64,000 nucleotides of DNA, from positions 2,914,001 through 2,978,000 of the forward strand of contig NZ_CP041656.2 in NCBI RefSeq assembly GCF_007290395.2, written 5' to 3'. Source of the DNA: Bradyrhizobium cosmicum (GTDB taxonomy: Bacteria > Pseudomonadota > Alphaproteobacteria > Rhizobiales > Xanthobacteraceae). A program made the position numbers and the translations under genes. A model generated the notes under the pieces. It searched no databases and was not told the DNA's origin. It saw nothing but the letters and a program-made list of their open reading frames with translations. Positions 35,013-44,095 of the stretch are shown one piece after another (the stretch's first letter is position 1; every line of letters starts with the position of its first letter).

Positions 35013-35909
35013 TTGAAACTTCTGAAGTCGCTTCATCTTCGCGGCTGGCTGCTGGTGGGAGCCGCCGCTTGTGGGGTCGTGTTGGCGGGCGCCGTCACGA
35101 CCTTTGGATCGTCGGCTCGGGCAGGTGCTACGCTCGAAGAGCGCAAGCTGCCGATGAAGTTCAACTGGGTTGTCTGCGAGCCGAACTGCCGCGGCTGGGT
35201 CAGCGCGGTGGGCATCATCACCGCAGATACACCCAAGGACTTCGAAGAGTTTGCCCGCGAGCGCCAGCTTGGCGGCGCCACCGTGGTTCTCGACTCCAGC
35301 GGCGGTTCCGTCAACGACGCCATCACCCTCGGCCGACGCTTCCGCAATCTCGGCCTTTCGACCACCGTCGGTATTAGTCTTCAGAACCGCGGCGCCCAGT
35401 CGGCCCGTCCGGCAGTCGCGCCCGAAGCCTATTGCGAATCCATGTGCGTGTTCCTGCTGCTCGCCGGCAAGACGCGCTACGTGCCGGCGGCGGCGCGTGT
35501 GCGGGTCCACCAGATCTGGATGGGCGACCGCGCCGACGATGCCAAGGCAGCCAGCTACAGCGCGCAGGACCTGATGATCGTGGAGCGCGACATCGGCCGG
35601 CTTGCCAAATATACTTTTGACATGGGCGGCGCCGGCGACCTGCTGTCGCTCGCGCTCAGCGTGCCGCCGTGGGAAGATCTGCACGAGCTGGACGCAGCCG
35701 AGCTGAAGCTCACCAATCTCGTGACGACCAATCTGGTGGCCGACGTGCTACCGCATGTGGACGTCGCCGCGCCCGCGGTGGCGGAGCTCGCGCCGAAGAC
35801 GCAGGCGAGGTTTGGCGTGGAACAGGAGCAACAGCCCCTCAAATCGACCAAGACGGCGGAGGCGGTGGTACCGACCGGCGCGGTGCAGAGCGCAGGCTCC
35901 CAGAAGTAG
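35013..35909 (+). CDS. ClpP/crotonase-fold exported protein (COG3904-like)
   Basis: The 298-residue protein has an N-terminal membrane or signal segment (10-35). The core (60-200) follows ClpP logic: the oxyanion strand VVLDSSGGSVNDA, then a candidate nucleophile in CESMCVFLLLAG (Ser143) and a candidate His in VRVHQIW (His166). Four Cys at 55, 59, 141 and 145 could form disulfides, which fits the periplasm. The C-terminal third is a disordered Ala/Pro/Gln tail. TTG 35013 is chosen because GGAAGGGA lies five bases upstream. Protease activity is inferred. Confidence 0.7.
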   Translation: MKLLKSLHLRGWLLVGAAACGVVLAGAVTTFGSSARAGATLEERKLPMKFNWVVCEPNCRGWVSAVGIITADTPKDFEEFARERQLGGATVVLDSSGGSVNDAITLGRRFRNLGLSTTVGISLQNRGAQSARPAVAPEAYCESMCVFLLLAGKTRYVPAAARVRVHQIWMGDRADDAKAASYSAQDLMIVERDIGRLAKYTFDMGGAGDLLSLALSVPPWEDLHELDAAELKLTNLVTTNLVADVLPHVDVAAPAVAELAPKTQARFGVEQEQQPLKSTKTAEAVVPTGAVQSAGSQK

Positions 35910-35976
35910 GACGTCCCGCAGGTTGTCGTTCGGGATTCGTGCGCCGGCGCGTGGCCAAGACCGCTTGAGCCCTGAA

Positions 35977-36432
35977 TCAGCCTTGAGCGGCGGCGGGCTG
36001 CTTGGCCTTCGCCTCGATCTGACCGATGGCATCGACCACGGCATCGAAGGTCAGCAGGGTCGAGGCATGTCGGGCCTTGTAGTCGCGGACCGGCTCGAGG
36101 AATTTGATTTCCTCCCATTTACCTACAGGAGGCGAGCCATTCTCTTTCAGCATCTTGCGAACGGTTTCGCGTAACTCACGGAGTTCGCTCGCAGTCGAGC
36201 CGACCACGTGACTTGCCATGATGGATGAAGAGGCTTGTCCCAGCGCGCAGGCCTTCACGTCATGGGCGAAGTCGGTGACGGTGTCGCCCTCCATCTTGAG
36301 GTCGATCTTCACGGTCGAGCCGCACAATTTGGAGTGCGCGGTGGCACTCGCGTCGGGGTCCGAGAGTCGTCCGAGGCGCGGAATATTCCCGGCCAGCTCG
36401 ATGATCCGCTTGTTGTAGATGTCGTTGAGCAT
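35977..36432 (-). CDS. NifU/IscU-like iron-sulfur scaffold protein
   Basis: The 151-residue protein matches the scaffold fold, with Cys37 (KLCGSTV) and Cys62 ([11 protein letters not shown]). Where IscU and SufU have a third cluster Cys, this protein has Ala123 (RHASTLLTF). The Asp after the first Cys is Ser. With two of the usual ligands, it may hold a cluster differently or only bind transiently. The C-terminus is a short Ala/Gln tail. It is divergent from folE, a common arrangement in this group. Confidence 0.85.
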   Translation of the reverse strand: MLNDIYNKRIIELAGNIPRLGRLSDPDASATAHSKLCGSTVKIDLKMEGDTVTDFAHDVKACALGQASSSIMASHVVGSTASELRELRETVRKMLKENGSPPVGKWEEIKFLEPVRDYKARHASTLLTFDAVVDAIGQIEAKAKQPAAAQG

Positions 36433-36672
36433 GTGATGGAGTCCAACACTTCCGTACCGGATCGGCCTTGGCGGGCGCCGTCCAGGGTCCTATATAGGAG
36501 CGGAACTGGCGGAAAAACAGTCCAGCGGTGCGGCAGCGGTGATCCAGATCTGCGCGGCTGGCGTAATGAGCCAAGGACCTTTTCGCTAATACTGTTCTCT
36601 TCAGGCGTCCGGCGGCATGCCGCCCCGTCTGCCGGTGACACTCCGGCCATGAGGCCGTCGAACGGAGTAGAC

Positions 36673-37362
36673 ATGGACGCTGCGATCAAATCCATCCGCC
36701 CGGGCAAGCCCGCCGACAAGCAGCCCGAAAGCCGCCCGGCAGAGCTCGATCCCGCCGAATTCCTCGCGGCCGCCGTCCGCGCCGACCAGCCGCGCCCGGC
36801 GCGCGCAGAGGCGGAAGCGGCGGTGAAGACGCTGCTCGCCTATATCGGAGAGAACACCGAGCGCGAGGGCCTGCTCGACACGCCGCGCCGCGTGGTCGAG
36901 GCCTTCGACGAGCTTTACCAAGGTTACCACCAGTGCCCGGCCGAGGTGCTCGACCGCACCTTCGGCGAGACCGCGGGCTATGACGATTTCGTGCTGGTGC
37001 GCGATATCGAGTTCACCTCGCAGTGCGAGCATCACATGATGCCGTTCTACGGCAAGGCGCATATCGCCTATACGCCGGTGGAACGCGTCGTTGGCCTGTC
37101 CAAGCTCGCCCGCCTGACCGACATCTTCGCCCGCCGGCTCCAGACCCAGGAGCATCTGACGGCGCAGATCGCCGCGGCCATCGACGAGGTCCTGAAGCCC
37201 CGGGGCGTTGCGGTGCTGATCGAGGCCGAGCATACCTGCATGTCGGTGCGTGGCGTCGCCAAGCATGGCGCCTCCACCTTCACCAGCCGCTTCACCGGCA
37301 TGTTCCGCGACAATCCGGCGGAGCAGGCCCGTTTCCTGTCCCTGGTGCGAGGCACGCGCTGA
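36673..37362 (+). CDS. folE: GTP cyclohydrolase I
   Basis: The 229-residue enzyme converts GTP to dihydroneopterin triphosphate, the first step of folate synthesis. The zinc and active-site residues are present: QCEHHMMPF and [15 protein letters not shown]. The 50-residue N-terminal extension is Pro/Ala-rich and typical of this group. GGAG lies five bases before ATG 36673. hisI follows after 29 bases, so the two are probably one operon; both act on purine-derived rings. Confidence 0.97.
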   Translation: MDAAIKSIRPGKPADKQPESRPAELDPAEFLAAAVRADQPRPARAEAEAAVKTLLAYIGENTEREGLLDTPRRVVEAFDELYQGYHQCPAEVLDRTFGETAGYDDFVLVRDIEFTSQCEHHMMPFYGKAHIAYTPVERVVGLSKLARLTDIFARRLQTQEHLTAQIAAAIDEVLKPRGVAVLIEAEHTCMSVRGVAKHGASTFTSRFTGMFRDNPAEQARFLSLVRGTR

Positions 37363-37391
37363 CCTCGCTAACGCTCTAGGCGAGAACGCCA

Positions 37392-37814
37392 GTGTCCGCT
37401 CACTCCCATGAGATCGAGGAAGGCCTGGCCTTCCGGCCGCGTTTCGACGCCGCGGGCCTCGTGACCTGCGTCGCGACCGATGTCGCCACCGGCGACGTGC
37501 TCATGGTCGCGCACATGAATGACGAGGCCCTGCGCAAGACGATTGCCACCGGCGAGGCCTGGTACTTCAGCCGCTCGCGCAATGCCTTGTGGCGAAAAGG
37601 TGAGACCTCGGGTCAGACCCAGCGCGTGGTCGAGATCCGTACCGATTGCGACCAGGACGCGGTCTGGCTTCGCGTCGAGCAGATCGGCGCGGCCTGCCAC
37701 ACCGGCCGGCGGTCTTGCTTCTACCGCAAGGTCGAGGCCGAGGGCGGCGGGGCGAAGCTCGTCTTCGTCAATGCGGACAGGCTGTTCGATCCGGACGCTG
37801 TTTATAAGAAGTAG
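37392..37814 (+). CDS. hisI: Phosphoribosyl-AMP cyclohydrolase
   Basis: The 140-residue enzyme opens the adenine ring of phosphoribosyl-AMP in histidine synthesis. Visible ligands are DCDQDAVW (metal Asp), and [11 protein letters not shown] (zinc Cys pair and substrate Arg). It is the single-function form, without the HisE domain. Start GTG 37392 is the first codon giving the usual length. Confidence 0.96.
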   Translation: MSAHSHEIEEGLAFRPRFDAAGLVTCVATDVATGDVLMVAHMNDEALRKTIATGEAWYFSRSRNALWRKGETSGQTQRVVEIRTDCDQDAVWLRVEQIGAACHTGRRSCFYRKVEAEGGGAKLVFVNADRLFDPDAVYKK

Positions 37815-37815
37815 C

Positions 37816-37860
37816 CCTCCGTCATTCCGGGCCACGCGCAGCGCGAGCCCGGAATCCGTT
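37816..37860. repeat. Short palindromic dispersed repeat
   Basis: CGTCATTCCGGGCC and GAGCCCGGAATC are partly complementary around the centre CACGCGCAGCGC. This is a familiar alphaproteobacterial intergenic element; it lies just after hisI. Confidence 0.5.
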
Positions 37861-37947
37861 GTGCGGCATCACGTGCGGCTGGATAGAGTTCGGGCTTATC
37901 GCTTCGGGACGTCCCGGATTGACCCGTGGAGGAGCCGCACCGCCGGA

Positions 37948-37963
37948 TTAACCCCGCATTAAC
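37948..37963 (+). promoter_or_regulatory. Candidate CtrA binding site (TTAA-N7-TTAAC)
   Basis: Bases 37948-37951 are TTAA, spacer CCCCGCA, then TTAAC at 37959-37963. It ends 80 bases before the lytic transglycosylase start, a suitable promoter position. It is the second exact full box in this window. Confidence 0.55.
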
Positions 37964-38042
37964 CATAGCTGTCCCACGGTGAGACGACAGGGCGTCCGAA
38001 TTGCCGGCGCCGCTCAACGCCGCGCGGGGCGGGTACTCCATC

Positions 38043-39062
38043 ATGTCGGTCGACAATTCCAGTGCCTCGCAGACGGCGGTTCTCGATCCGTCGCGGGCGC
38101 GTGTCGCCGGTGCGATCAAGCAGGCCTCGAACATTTCCGGCGTCAGCTTCCAGTACATGCTGACCACGGCCAAGATGGAATCGGATTTCGATCCGGCTGC
38201 GGGCGCCACCACATCCTCCGCGCATGGGCTCTACCAGTTCATCGACCAGACCTGGCTCGGCACGGTCAAGGAGGCGGGCACACAGCTTGGCTACGGCAAT
38301 TATTCCGACGCGATCACCAGGACGTCGTCGGGCACCTACACGGTCGACGATCCCGCTATGAAGCGGTCGATCATGAAGCTGCGCGACGATCCGGAGGCTG
38401 CCTCCAGCATGGCCGCCGCGCTGACGCAGTCGAACAGCTTCAAGCTCACGGGCCTGCTCGGCCGCAGGCCGTCCGACAGCGAACTCTACATGGCGCATTT
38501 CATGGGCGTCGGTGGCGCCGCGAAACTGATCGCCAATGCCGAAGACAATCCGCAAGCTGTCGGCGCGCGGTTGTTTCCCAATGCGGCATCCGCCAACCGC
38601 TCGATCTTCTATGCCAAGGACGGCCGTGCCCGCAGCGTCTCCGAAGTCTATTCGGTGCTGGACGCGCGCTACGCCAGCGCCGCGAATTCCAGGACGACCC
38701 GCAGCGCGATGGCGATGTATGGCGGCACACCGTCGACGACGCAGGTTGCGAGCGCCAATGGCGTGCAGCCGACTGCGCCGGTGATCGACAATGCCGCCTA
38801 TCTCCAGACCTTCCCCAATACACGCGCGGTGACGCCGGTGAGCGCGACATCGTTAGTGACGGTCGCGGACAATACGCCGGCCACGCCGGCGTTTCGTTCG
38901 ATCTACCAGCCTGGCGACGCCACCCAGCCGGTCTCGACCACGGTGCAGAAATTGTGGGGCAACAACGCCTCGCTCACGTCAGTCGCGTCGGCGACGCCCG
39001 ACGTACGTCCGCCGCAACCGCTCGATCTCTTCAGCGATCGCAGCGGCACCTTCAGCAGCTGA
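38043..39062 (+). CDS. Lytic transglycosylase (SLT domain)
   Basis: The 339-residue protein has an SLT domain at about 25-105. The catalytic Glu is in TTAKMESDFDPAA (Glu46), followed by the helix with SSAHGLYQFIDQTW. The region after 170 is low in structure and rich in Ser/Thr/Ala. I see no signal peptide, so export may need a non-Sec route such as the flagellar one, or an unseen start upstream. It cuts peptidoglycan, e.g. to let an envelope machine pass. The CtrA-type box upstream fits a flagellar or cell-cycle role. TTG 38001 is an alternative start. Confidence 0.82.
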   Translation: MSVDNSSASQTAVLDPSRARVAGAIKQASNISGVSFQYMLTTAKMESDFDPAAGATTSSAHGLYQFIDQTWLGTVKEAGTQLGYGNYSDAITRTSSGTYTVDDPAMKRSIMKLRDDPEAASSMAAALTQSNSFKLTGLLGRRPSDSELYMAHFMGVGGAAKLIANAEDNPQAVGARLFPNAASANRSIFYAKDGRARSVSEVYSVLDARYASAANSRTTRSAMAMYGGTPSTTQVASANGVQPTAPVIDNAAYLQTFPNTRAVTPVSATSLVTVADNTPATPAFRSIYQPGDATQPVSTTVQKLWGNNASLTSVASATPDVRPPQPLDLFSDRSGTFSS

Positions 39063-39092
39063 TCTTCCGGCCGGCGGGCCGCCTCTGTTCCC

Positions 39093-39145
39093 TTAACAAA
39101 TCATCAACAAAACCAGCCAGTTATGGTGAACGCTTTGTTAAGCGT
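39093..39145 (+). promoter_or_regulatory. Degenerate CtrA-like box and small hairpin before the DUF2336 gene
   Basis: TTAA (39093-39096), 7 bases, then TCAAC (39104-39108) differs from the CtrA box by one base. ACGCTT-TGTT-AAGCGT (39130-39145) is a perfect 6-bp hairpin followed by a T-rich stretch, so it could also be the weak terminator of the transglycosylase gene. Confidence 0.3.
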
Positions 39146-39217
39146 CGTGGTTTATTTTGTGTTGCAGGTGACAAGCCGTCACCGCTTCGTCTTTTCGTTG
39201 CGTAAGCCGGAAGCACC

Positions 39218-40393
39218 ATGATCGTTCGGCAGTTCATCAATTGGATCAGGACGGCGCCAGCAGGCGAGCGGGCCGAGGCGACACGGGCATTGGCCCGGGC
39301 CTGGCTGATCTCGGACCTTTCTCACGACGACCGCGTCGCGGCCGAAGGCGCGTTGCTGATGCTGCTCGACGATCCCTCGCCGCTGGTGCGGCAGGCGATG
39401 GCCGAGGCTTTTGCGCGCAGCATTGAGGCGCCCGCGACAATCGTGCGGGCACTGTCGGCGGATCAGCCGACCGTGGCGCTGCCCGTGCTCGAACATTCTC
39501 CGCTCCTGATCGATGCCGATCTGGTCGATCTCGTCGCGACCGGCAATGACGAGGTGCAGTGCGCGGTCGCCCGCCGCATCGCGCTGCCGGTATCTGTGTG
39601 CGCCGCCATTGCCGAAGTCGGCTGCGCGGCGGCGGCGCTCGAGCTGATCGAGAATTCCCATGCCGAGCTCGCGCCGTTCTCCTGGGATCGCATAGTCGAG
39701 CGTCACGGTCATCTCGCCGCGATCCGCGAGGCGATGCTGGTGCTGGAGGATCTGCCGGCCGCTACGCGCGCGGCGCTGGTGGCAAAACTCTCCGAAACCC
39801 TTGCGCAATTCGTCGTGGCACGGAACTGGCTGAGCGCCGATCGTGCCGATCGCATCGCGGCGGAGGCGCGCGACCGCTCCACCATGAACATTGCGGCGCG
39901 CTCGCGCGGCGAGGACATGCAGGGCTTGGTGCGGCACCTGCGCATCACCGGCCAGCTCACCGCTGGCCTGATCCTGCGTGCGCTGCTGTCGAGCAATCTC
40001 GACCTGTTCGACGCGTCGCTTGCCGAACTCGCCGATCTGCCCCGGGCGCGCGTGTCTGCGCTGCTGCACGATCGCGGCGGCAACAGTCTGCATGCGCTGC
40101 TCCGCCGCGCCGGTCTGCCCGAAGCGACCTTTGCGGCATTCCAGGTCGCGCTCGATGCATGTCACGAGCAGGGCTTCGTCGACAGCGACGACGGCGCGGT
40201 GCGGCTGCGCCGGCGCATGGTCGAGCGCGTGCTCACCCATTGCGAGACCGACCGCGGCGTCACCGAGCCGCTGATGGTCCTGCTTCGCCGCTTCGCCACG
40301 GAGTCCGCGCGCGAAGAGGCAAGGTTGTTCTGCGACGAGCTGGTCGCGGACGATGCGATCGATCCGGCTTATGAAGATCTGATTGCCGCGTGA
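39218..40393 (+). CDS. DUF2336 (HEAT-like repeat) protein
   Basis: The 391-residue, all-helical cytosolic protein has the alphaproteobacterial DUF2336 pattern: repeated helix pairs with DDPSPLVRQAMAEAFA near 50-65 and LVRHLRITGQLTAGLILRAL near 240. Function is unknown; HEAT-like folds usually hold other proteins. It lies between a lytic transglycosylase and an Hpt/receiver pair. No clear Shine-Dalgarno was seen before ATG 39218. Confidence 0.85.
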   Translation: MIVRQFINWIRTAPAGERAEATRALARAWLISDLSHDDRVAAEGALLMLLDDPSPLVRQAMAEAFARSIEAPATIVRALSADQPTVALPVLEHSPLLIDADLVDLVATGNDEVQCAVARRIALPVSVCAAIAEVGCAAAALELIENSHAELAPFSWDRIVERHGHLAAIREAMLVLEDLPAATRAALVAKLSETLAQFVVARNWLSADRADRIAAEARDRSTMNIAARSRGEDMQGLVRHLRITGQLTAGLILRALLSSNLDLFDASLAELADLPRARVSALLHDRGGNSLHALLRRAGLPEATFAAFQVALDACHEQGFVDSDDGAVRLRRRMVERVLTHCETDRGVTEPLMVLLRRFATESAREEARLFCDELVADDAIDPAYEDLIAA

Positions 40394-40432
40394 TCAAAGC
40401 CGGCGATAGGGCGGGCCAGAAAACACAAACGC

Positions 40433-40513
40433 CGTTATTGCGAATGCAGCCACGCAATCCAGAGTCCGAGCGCCGGGACAGTCTGGATTGCTTTGCTGCA
40501 CTGGCAATGACGA
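40433..40513. repeat. Palindromic dispersed repeat (CGTCATTGCGAG type)
   Basis: The ends are inverted and imperfect: GTTATTGCGAATGCAGC with GCTGCACTGGCAATGACG, and inside them GCAATCCAGA with TCTGGATTGC. Many copies of this kind occur between genes in Bradyrhizobium and relatives. It separates two convergent genes. Confidence 0.65.
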
Positions 40514-40528
40514 GGAGAAAGCTGAACC

Positions 40529-41107
40529 TTACTCCGCCGGCACGATGCTCGGCGCCAGGATCACCTCGAGATGCTCGGGGCGATCGCGGTTGACGTCGGC
40601 AAGATAGTCGTCGGCGACCTTGCGCAGGCGGCGGCGGAGCTCGGCAGAGACGCTGATTCTGTCGAGCTTGGTGTTTTCGTGCACGATGGCGAGGATGGCG
40701 TTGATGTGATGCGTGAACAGCTCGGCCGGCACCCGTGCGAGGTCGGGCGCGTGCTCGATGACGCGGCACAGGCTCTCGGCGATCCCCGCCGCTTCCGGAT
40801 AGCCGAACGTCGCGGCGTCGCCCTTGATGTCGTGGGCGGCGTGGAACAGCTCGTCGCGGCTTGCCTTGGTGAAGCCGTCATTGCAGATGGCGGCGTAGGC
40901 GGCAGTCAGCCGGTCGACCTCGGTCGCCATCCAGCCCTTGAACTCGCCGGAGAGATCCGCCAGCGCCTGCTCGGCGCGGGCGACCGGATCGTCCATGTCC
41001 TTGTCATCGACCCGGCGCAAGACTTTCCGCAGCGGATTGGGTTGCGTGATGACCTGATGCGTGGCGAAGGCCGTGACCTCGATGTCCCTTGCGCTGTTCT
41101 TCGCCAT
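40529..41107 (-). CDS. Hpt (histidine phosphotransfer) domain protein
   Basis: The 192-residue protein has an Hpt core at about 70-130, with the phosphoryl-accepting His in FHAAHDIKGDAATFGYP. The first 40 residues look unstructured. Hpt proteins pass phosphate between receiver domains; here a receiver gene lies 30 bases upstream in the same direction, so the two are likely partners in one operon. Confidence 0.88.
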   Translation of the reverse strand: MAKNSARDIEVTAFATHQVITQPNPLRKVLRRVDDKDMDDPVARAEQALADLSGEFKGWMATEVDRLTAAYAAICNDGFTKASRDELFHAAHDIKGDAATFGYPEAAGIAESLCRVIEHAPDLARVPAELFTHHINAILAIVHENTKLDRISVSAELRRRLRKVADDYLADVNRDRPEHLEVILAPSIVPAE

Positions 41108-41137
41108 GATGTCTGCCCGATCGAGTGAGACGTTGCG

Positions 41138-41683
41138 CTAGATGGAGGAGCGCGCCTTGTCGAGTAGCGAGGGCTGCTGCAGCACCTCGTGCTTTTCTCC
41201 GACACGGCGTTCGGGACCCATATAGGCGGAGCTGGTGTTGCGGCGCCGGTCCGGACCGAAATAGGTCTTGGTCTTGATGAAGGGCCGGGGACTGGCGACG
41301 ACGTTGAGGATGCGCTGATAGAGACCCTTGGCCGAGATCGGCTTGGCCAGGAATTCGGTGACGCCGGCATCGCGCGCGACCGTGACGCGGCGCTTCTCGG
41401 AATGACCGGTCAGCATGATGATCGGCGCGTAGGGATTGCCCTTGGACTCCGGCTGCCGGATCATCTGCGCGAGCTCGAGCCCGTCGAAGATCGGCATCGC
41501 CCAATCGGCGATGACGATGTCGGGCACGTAATGGCTGTACATTTCCAGCGCGGTGGCGCCGTCCTCGGCCTCGTAGACTTCGCGCGCGCCGAACGAATGC
41601 AGCAGCGTCCGCAGGATGCGGCGCATGTGCGGATTGTCGTCGCAGATGAGGAAGCGCAGCTTGTTGAAATCGATGCGGAACAT
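41138..41683 (-). CDS. Single-domain response regulator (CheY-like) with C-terminal extension
   Basis: The 181-residue protein has a receiver domain at about 8-130: acidic pair ICDDNPH, phospho-acceptor Asp in IVIADWAMP, Thr in IMLTGHS and Lys in FLAKPIS. The 50-residue tail contains two GPxRR motifs (FGPDRRRN, MGPERRVG), which are common in alphaproteobacterial signalling proteins. There is no DNA-binding domain, so it acts through proteins, probably the Hpt next door. ATG 41683 is used; the open frame extends to 41842 but crosses the inverted repeat. Confidence 0.9.
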   Translation of the reverse strand: MFRIDFNKLRFLICDDNPHMRRILRTLLHSFGAREVYEAEDGATALEMYSHYVPDIVIADWAMPIFDGLELAQMIRQPESKGNPYAPIIMLTGHSEKRRVTVARDAGVTEFLAKPISAKGLYQRILNVVASPRPFIKTKTYFGPDRRRNTSSAYMGPERRVGEKHEVLQQPSLLDKARSSI

Positions 41684-41702
41684 GACGCCTGGGCCAGAGC
41701 GG

Positions 41703-41746
41703 TCAACCTTCGTTAACCATATCGCGGCGGGGGTTAACGAAGGGTT
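41703..41746. repeat. Long inverted repeat with GTTAAC cores upstream of the receiver gene
   Basis: Left arm 41703-41717 (CAACCTTCGTTAACC), right arm 41731-41746, complementary over 15 bases with one bulged base, and a 13-base spacer. It starts 20 bases before the receiver start codon, so it can act as an operator or as a stem in the leader RNA. Confidence 0.75.
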
Positions 41747-41857
41747 GCCGCCGGGCCGGCCCGCATACTGAGAGGAATGATCAGATATATCGTAATTTTG
41801 CCATTTTTTATCGCAAAACAATAAAATATTCAAACGCCGCACGGGGAGTATCGTCCA

Positions 41858-42424
41858 ATGAGCGTGATTGCCTTTCCTTATCCTGCACCGGTTGCGCCGA
41901 ACCGCTTACGGCGCATCGGTCGGATCGTGGCCGTCGGTGCGCTCGTCTGCGTCGCGGGCGCTGTGCTTGCGGTGCCGCTGCTCTGGTCCAGCGACGAGAT
42001 GCTTTGGCACTGGATCGCGACACAGTCCCCGCTGGGGGCACGGCCGTTCACGCTCAATTTCGGCACGCGCTTCGTTGGCGGATTGATCAGCATGATCGGA
42101 CTTGCGCCTGTTCTCTACGCATTGTTGGAGCTCTCGATGCTGTTTTCCCGTTTCGCGCGCGGCGAGGTCTTCGTGACCGGGAACGCCTGGCGCATCCGCC
42201 GGATGGGCCTCGCGCTGATCGTCAACGCACTGATATCGCCGTTGGTGCAGATGCTGACTACGATCAACCTGACGCGGGCCAACGTTCCAGGCCAGCTCGT
42301 GGTCATGTTCGGCATCGAACAGTCGCAGGTGCTGTCGGTGCTGAGCGGCCTCGCGCTCGTCGCGTTCGCGACCGTGATGGCCGATGCCGTTCGGGTGTGG
42401 CACGAGAACAGCGAGATCATCTGA
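41858..42424 (+). CDS. DUF2975 membrane protein
   Basis: The 188-residue protein has four predicted membrane segments (about 22-44, 72-92, 117-140, 152-172), as in the DUF2975 family. These proteins are nearly always encoded with a small XRE regulator, as here: the next gene starts two bases after this stop. The role is unknown; the pair resembles a membrane-tethered switch. It is divergent from the receiver gene. Confidence 0.85.
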   Translation: MSVIAFPYPAPVAPNRLRRIGRIVAVGALVCVAGAVLAVPLLWSSDEMLWHWIATQSPLGARPFTLNFGTRFVGGLISMIGLAPVLYALLELSMLFSRFARGEVFVTGNAWRIRRMGLALIVNALISPLVQMLTTINLTRANVPGQLVVMFGIEQSQVLSVLSGLALVAFATVMADAVRVWHENSEII

Positions 42425-42426
42425 CC

Positions 42427-42681
42427 ATGCCGATCATCGTCAACCTCGACGTCATGCTGGCCAAACGCAAGATCAGGTCGCGTGAGCTCGCGGCGCGCAT
42501 CGAGCTCACGGAGGCAAACGTCTCCCTGTTGAAGTCGGGCAAGGTGCGCGGCATTCGCTTCGACACGCTGGAGCGGATCTGCGCCGTGCTCGACTGCCAG
42601 CCCGGCGATATCCTGGAATATGTCCCTGACAACGCGAGCGGCTCTCTAGAACCCCGCGCGATCGGCCGGAAATCGGCCTAG
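42427..42681 (+). CDS. Small XRE/Cro-type regulator paired with DUF2975
   Basis: The 84-residue protein is one HTH domain: MLAKRKIRSRELAARIELTE then NVSLLKSGKVRGIRFDTLER, with LDCQPGDILEY after it. This is the YozG-like family, known only as the partner of DUF2975. It probably represses its own operon. Confidence 0.9.
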   Translation: MPIIVNLDVMLAKRKIRSRELAARIELTEANVSLLKSGKVRGIRFDTLERICAVLDCQPGDILEYVPDNASGSLEPRAIGRKSA

Positions 42682-42715
42682 CCGCTTCCTCAAGTCCAGA
42701 CTGGAGATACCTGCG

Positions 42716-43297
42716 ATGAACCGCCTGGCGCGCGTTCTTGCGAGCGCGGCTGCGCTTGTGCTCGGCGGTTGCAGCTCGGTGCCGCTGACGTCGATCCCGC
42801 GATTGGCTCGCATCGATGCCAAGACGACGGATTTGTCGATGCTGCGCGTCGCCGTGCAATTGCCCGATGCGTTGCGGCCACGTTCGGATGGCGTCAAGCT
42901 TGACGTCGTCACCAAAGTGGCCGGCGACGCCGAGACGAAGACGAGTTTTGCCATGGTCGAGGTGAGCGACGCGCGAGATCGCGCGGGCCTGCCGACGCCG
43001 CCGCGGGGCTCATCAACCTACGCCTATCGCTTGTCCTCAGCCGATGCTGCACGCTTCGAGGCGCTGCGCGCCTCGATGGTCGAGCAGGGGAAGCAAGGCA
43101 AACGCGGTTCGATGGGGCTTGGCGTCGCAGCGAAGGAATTCTGCCGTACGAATGCAGCGCCGCAGGCATCGCTGCCGGTAGCGATCTATCTTATGACATC
43201 GGAGACGAAGAGCTTCGTTTCCGTGGTCAGGGATTTTGATCTGCTCGGCGATCCCGCAATGGCGGGCGGCCTCGAACAAATTCAGCCGTGCGGCTAG
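42716..43297 (+). CDS. Putative lipoprotein of unknown function
   Basis: The 193-residue protein has a lipoprotein signal (LVLGGC, lipid Cys at 19) and a mature part of mixed strands and helices with no motif I know. It follows the XRE gene by 34 bases with GGAGA before the start, so it may be in the same operon. Confidence 0.75.
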   Translation: MNRLARVLASAAALVLGGCSSVPLTSIPRLARIDAKTTDLSMLRVAVQLPDALRPRSDGVKLDVVTKVAGDAETKTSFAMVEVSDARDRAGLPTPPRGSSTYAYRLSSADAARFEALRASMVEQGKQGKRGSMGLGVAAKEFCRTNAAPQASLPVAIYLMTSETKSFVSVVRDFDLLGDPAMAGGLEQIQPCG

Positions 43298-43315
43298 TGA
43301 GCCGCGCGCTGGAGC

Positions 43316-44095
43316 TCAGTAGCCGAACTGCTCGCGCAGGATACGCTCTTCCAGGCTGTGGCCGGGGTCGAACAGCATGCGCATCGAGATGGTCTTGTCG
43401 GACAGGACCTCGACGCGGCGGACGTCACGCACCTCGTCGTGGTCGGCGACCGCCGCCACAGGGCGCTTGTCGCCCTCCAGCACCTCGATCACGACATAGG
43501 CCGTGTTCGGCAGCAGCGCGCCGCGCCAGCGGCGCGGGCGGAAGGCGCTGATCGGGGTCAGTGCAAGCAGGGCCGCGTTGATCGGCAGAATCGGTCCCTG
43601 CGCCGACAGATTGTACGCCGTGGAGCCAGCCGGCGTTGCCACCATGATGCCGTCGGCGATCAGCTCCGGCATGCGCTCGCGCTCGTCGATCAGGATCCGC
43701 AGGCGCGCCGCCTGGTAGGTCTGCCGAAACAGAGCGACTTCGTTGATGGCGTGATGCAGGTGGACGCGGTCGTTGACGTCGGTCGCACGCATCAGCAGCG
43801 GATTGATCTCGGATTCATGCGCGGCTTCCAGACGCCCACGCAGATCGACCGTCGAATATTCGTTCATCAGGAAGCCGACGGTGCCGCGGTGCATGCCGTA
43901 GATCGGCTTTCCCGTGTGCATGTGCTGGTGCAGTGTCTGGAGCATCAGGCCGTCGCCGCCGAGCGCGACTACGATGTCAGCCTCGTTCGGGTCGCAATTG
44001 CCATACTCCCTGCTGAGCTGGCCGAAGGCCGCTTGCGCCTCGCTGCTCGGGCTGGCGACGAAGGCGATCCGGTCGTATCGCGCTAACTTGGTCAT
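43316..44095 (-). CDS. nadK: NAD kinase
   Basis: The 259-residue enzyme phosphorylates NAD to NADP. The defining GGDG motif is in [11 protein letters not shown], the NE/D motif is [10 protein letters not shown], and the conserved turn is [16 protein letters not shown]. Length and order match the short alphaproteobacterial form. It is convergent with the lipoprotein gene. Confidence 0.97.
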   Translation of the reverse strand: MTKLARYDRIAFVASPSSEAQAAFGQLSREYGNCDPNEADIVVALGGDGLMLQTLHQHMHTGKPIYGMHRGTVGFLMNEYSTVDLRGRLEAAHESEINPLLMRATDVNDRVHLHHAINEVALFRQTYQAARLRILIDERERMPELIADGIMVATPAGSTAYNLSAQGPILPINAALLALTPISAFRPRRWRGALLPNTAYVVIEVLEGDKRPVAAVADHDEVRDVRRVEVLSDKTISMRMLFDPGHSLEERILREQFGY

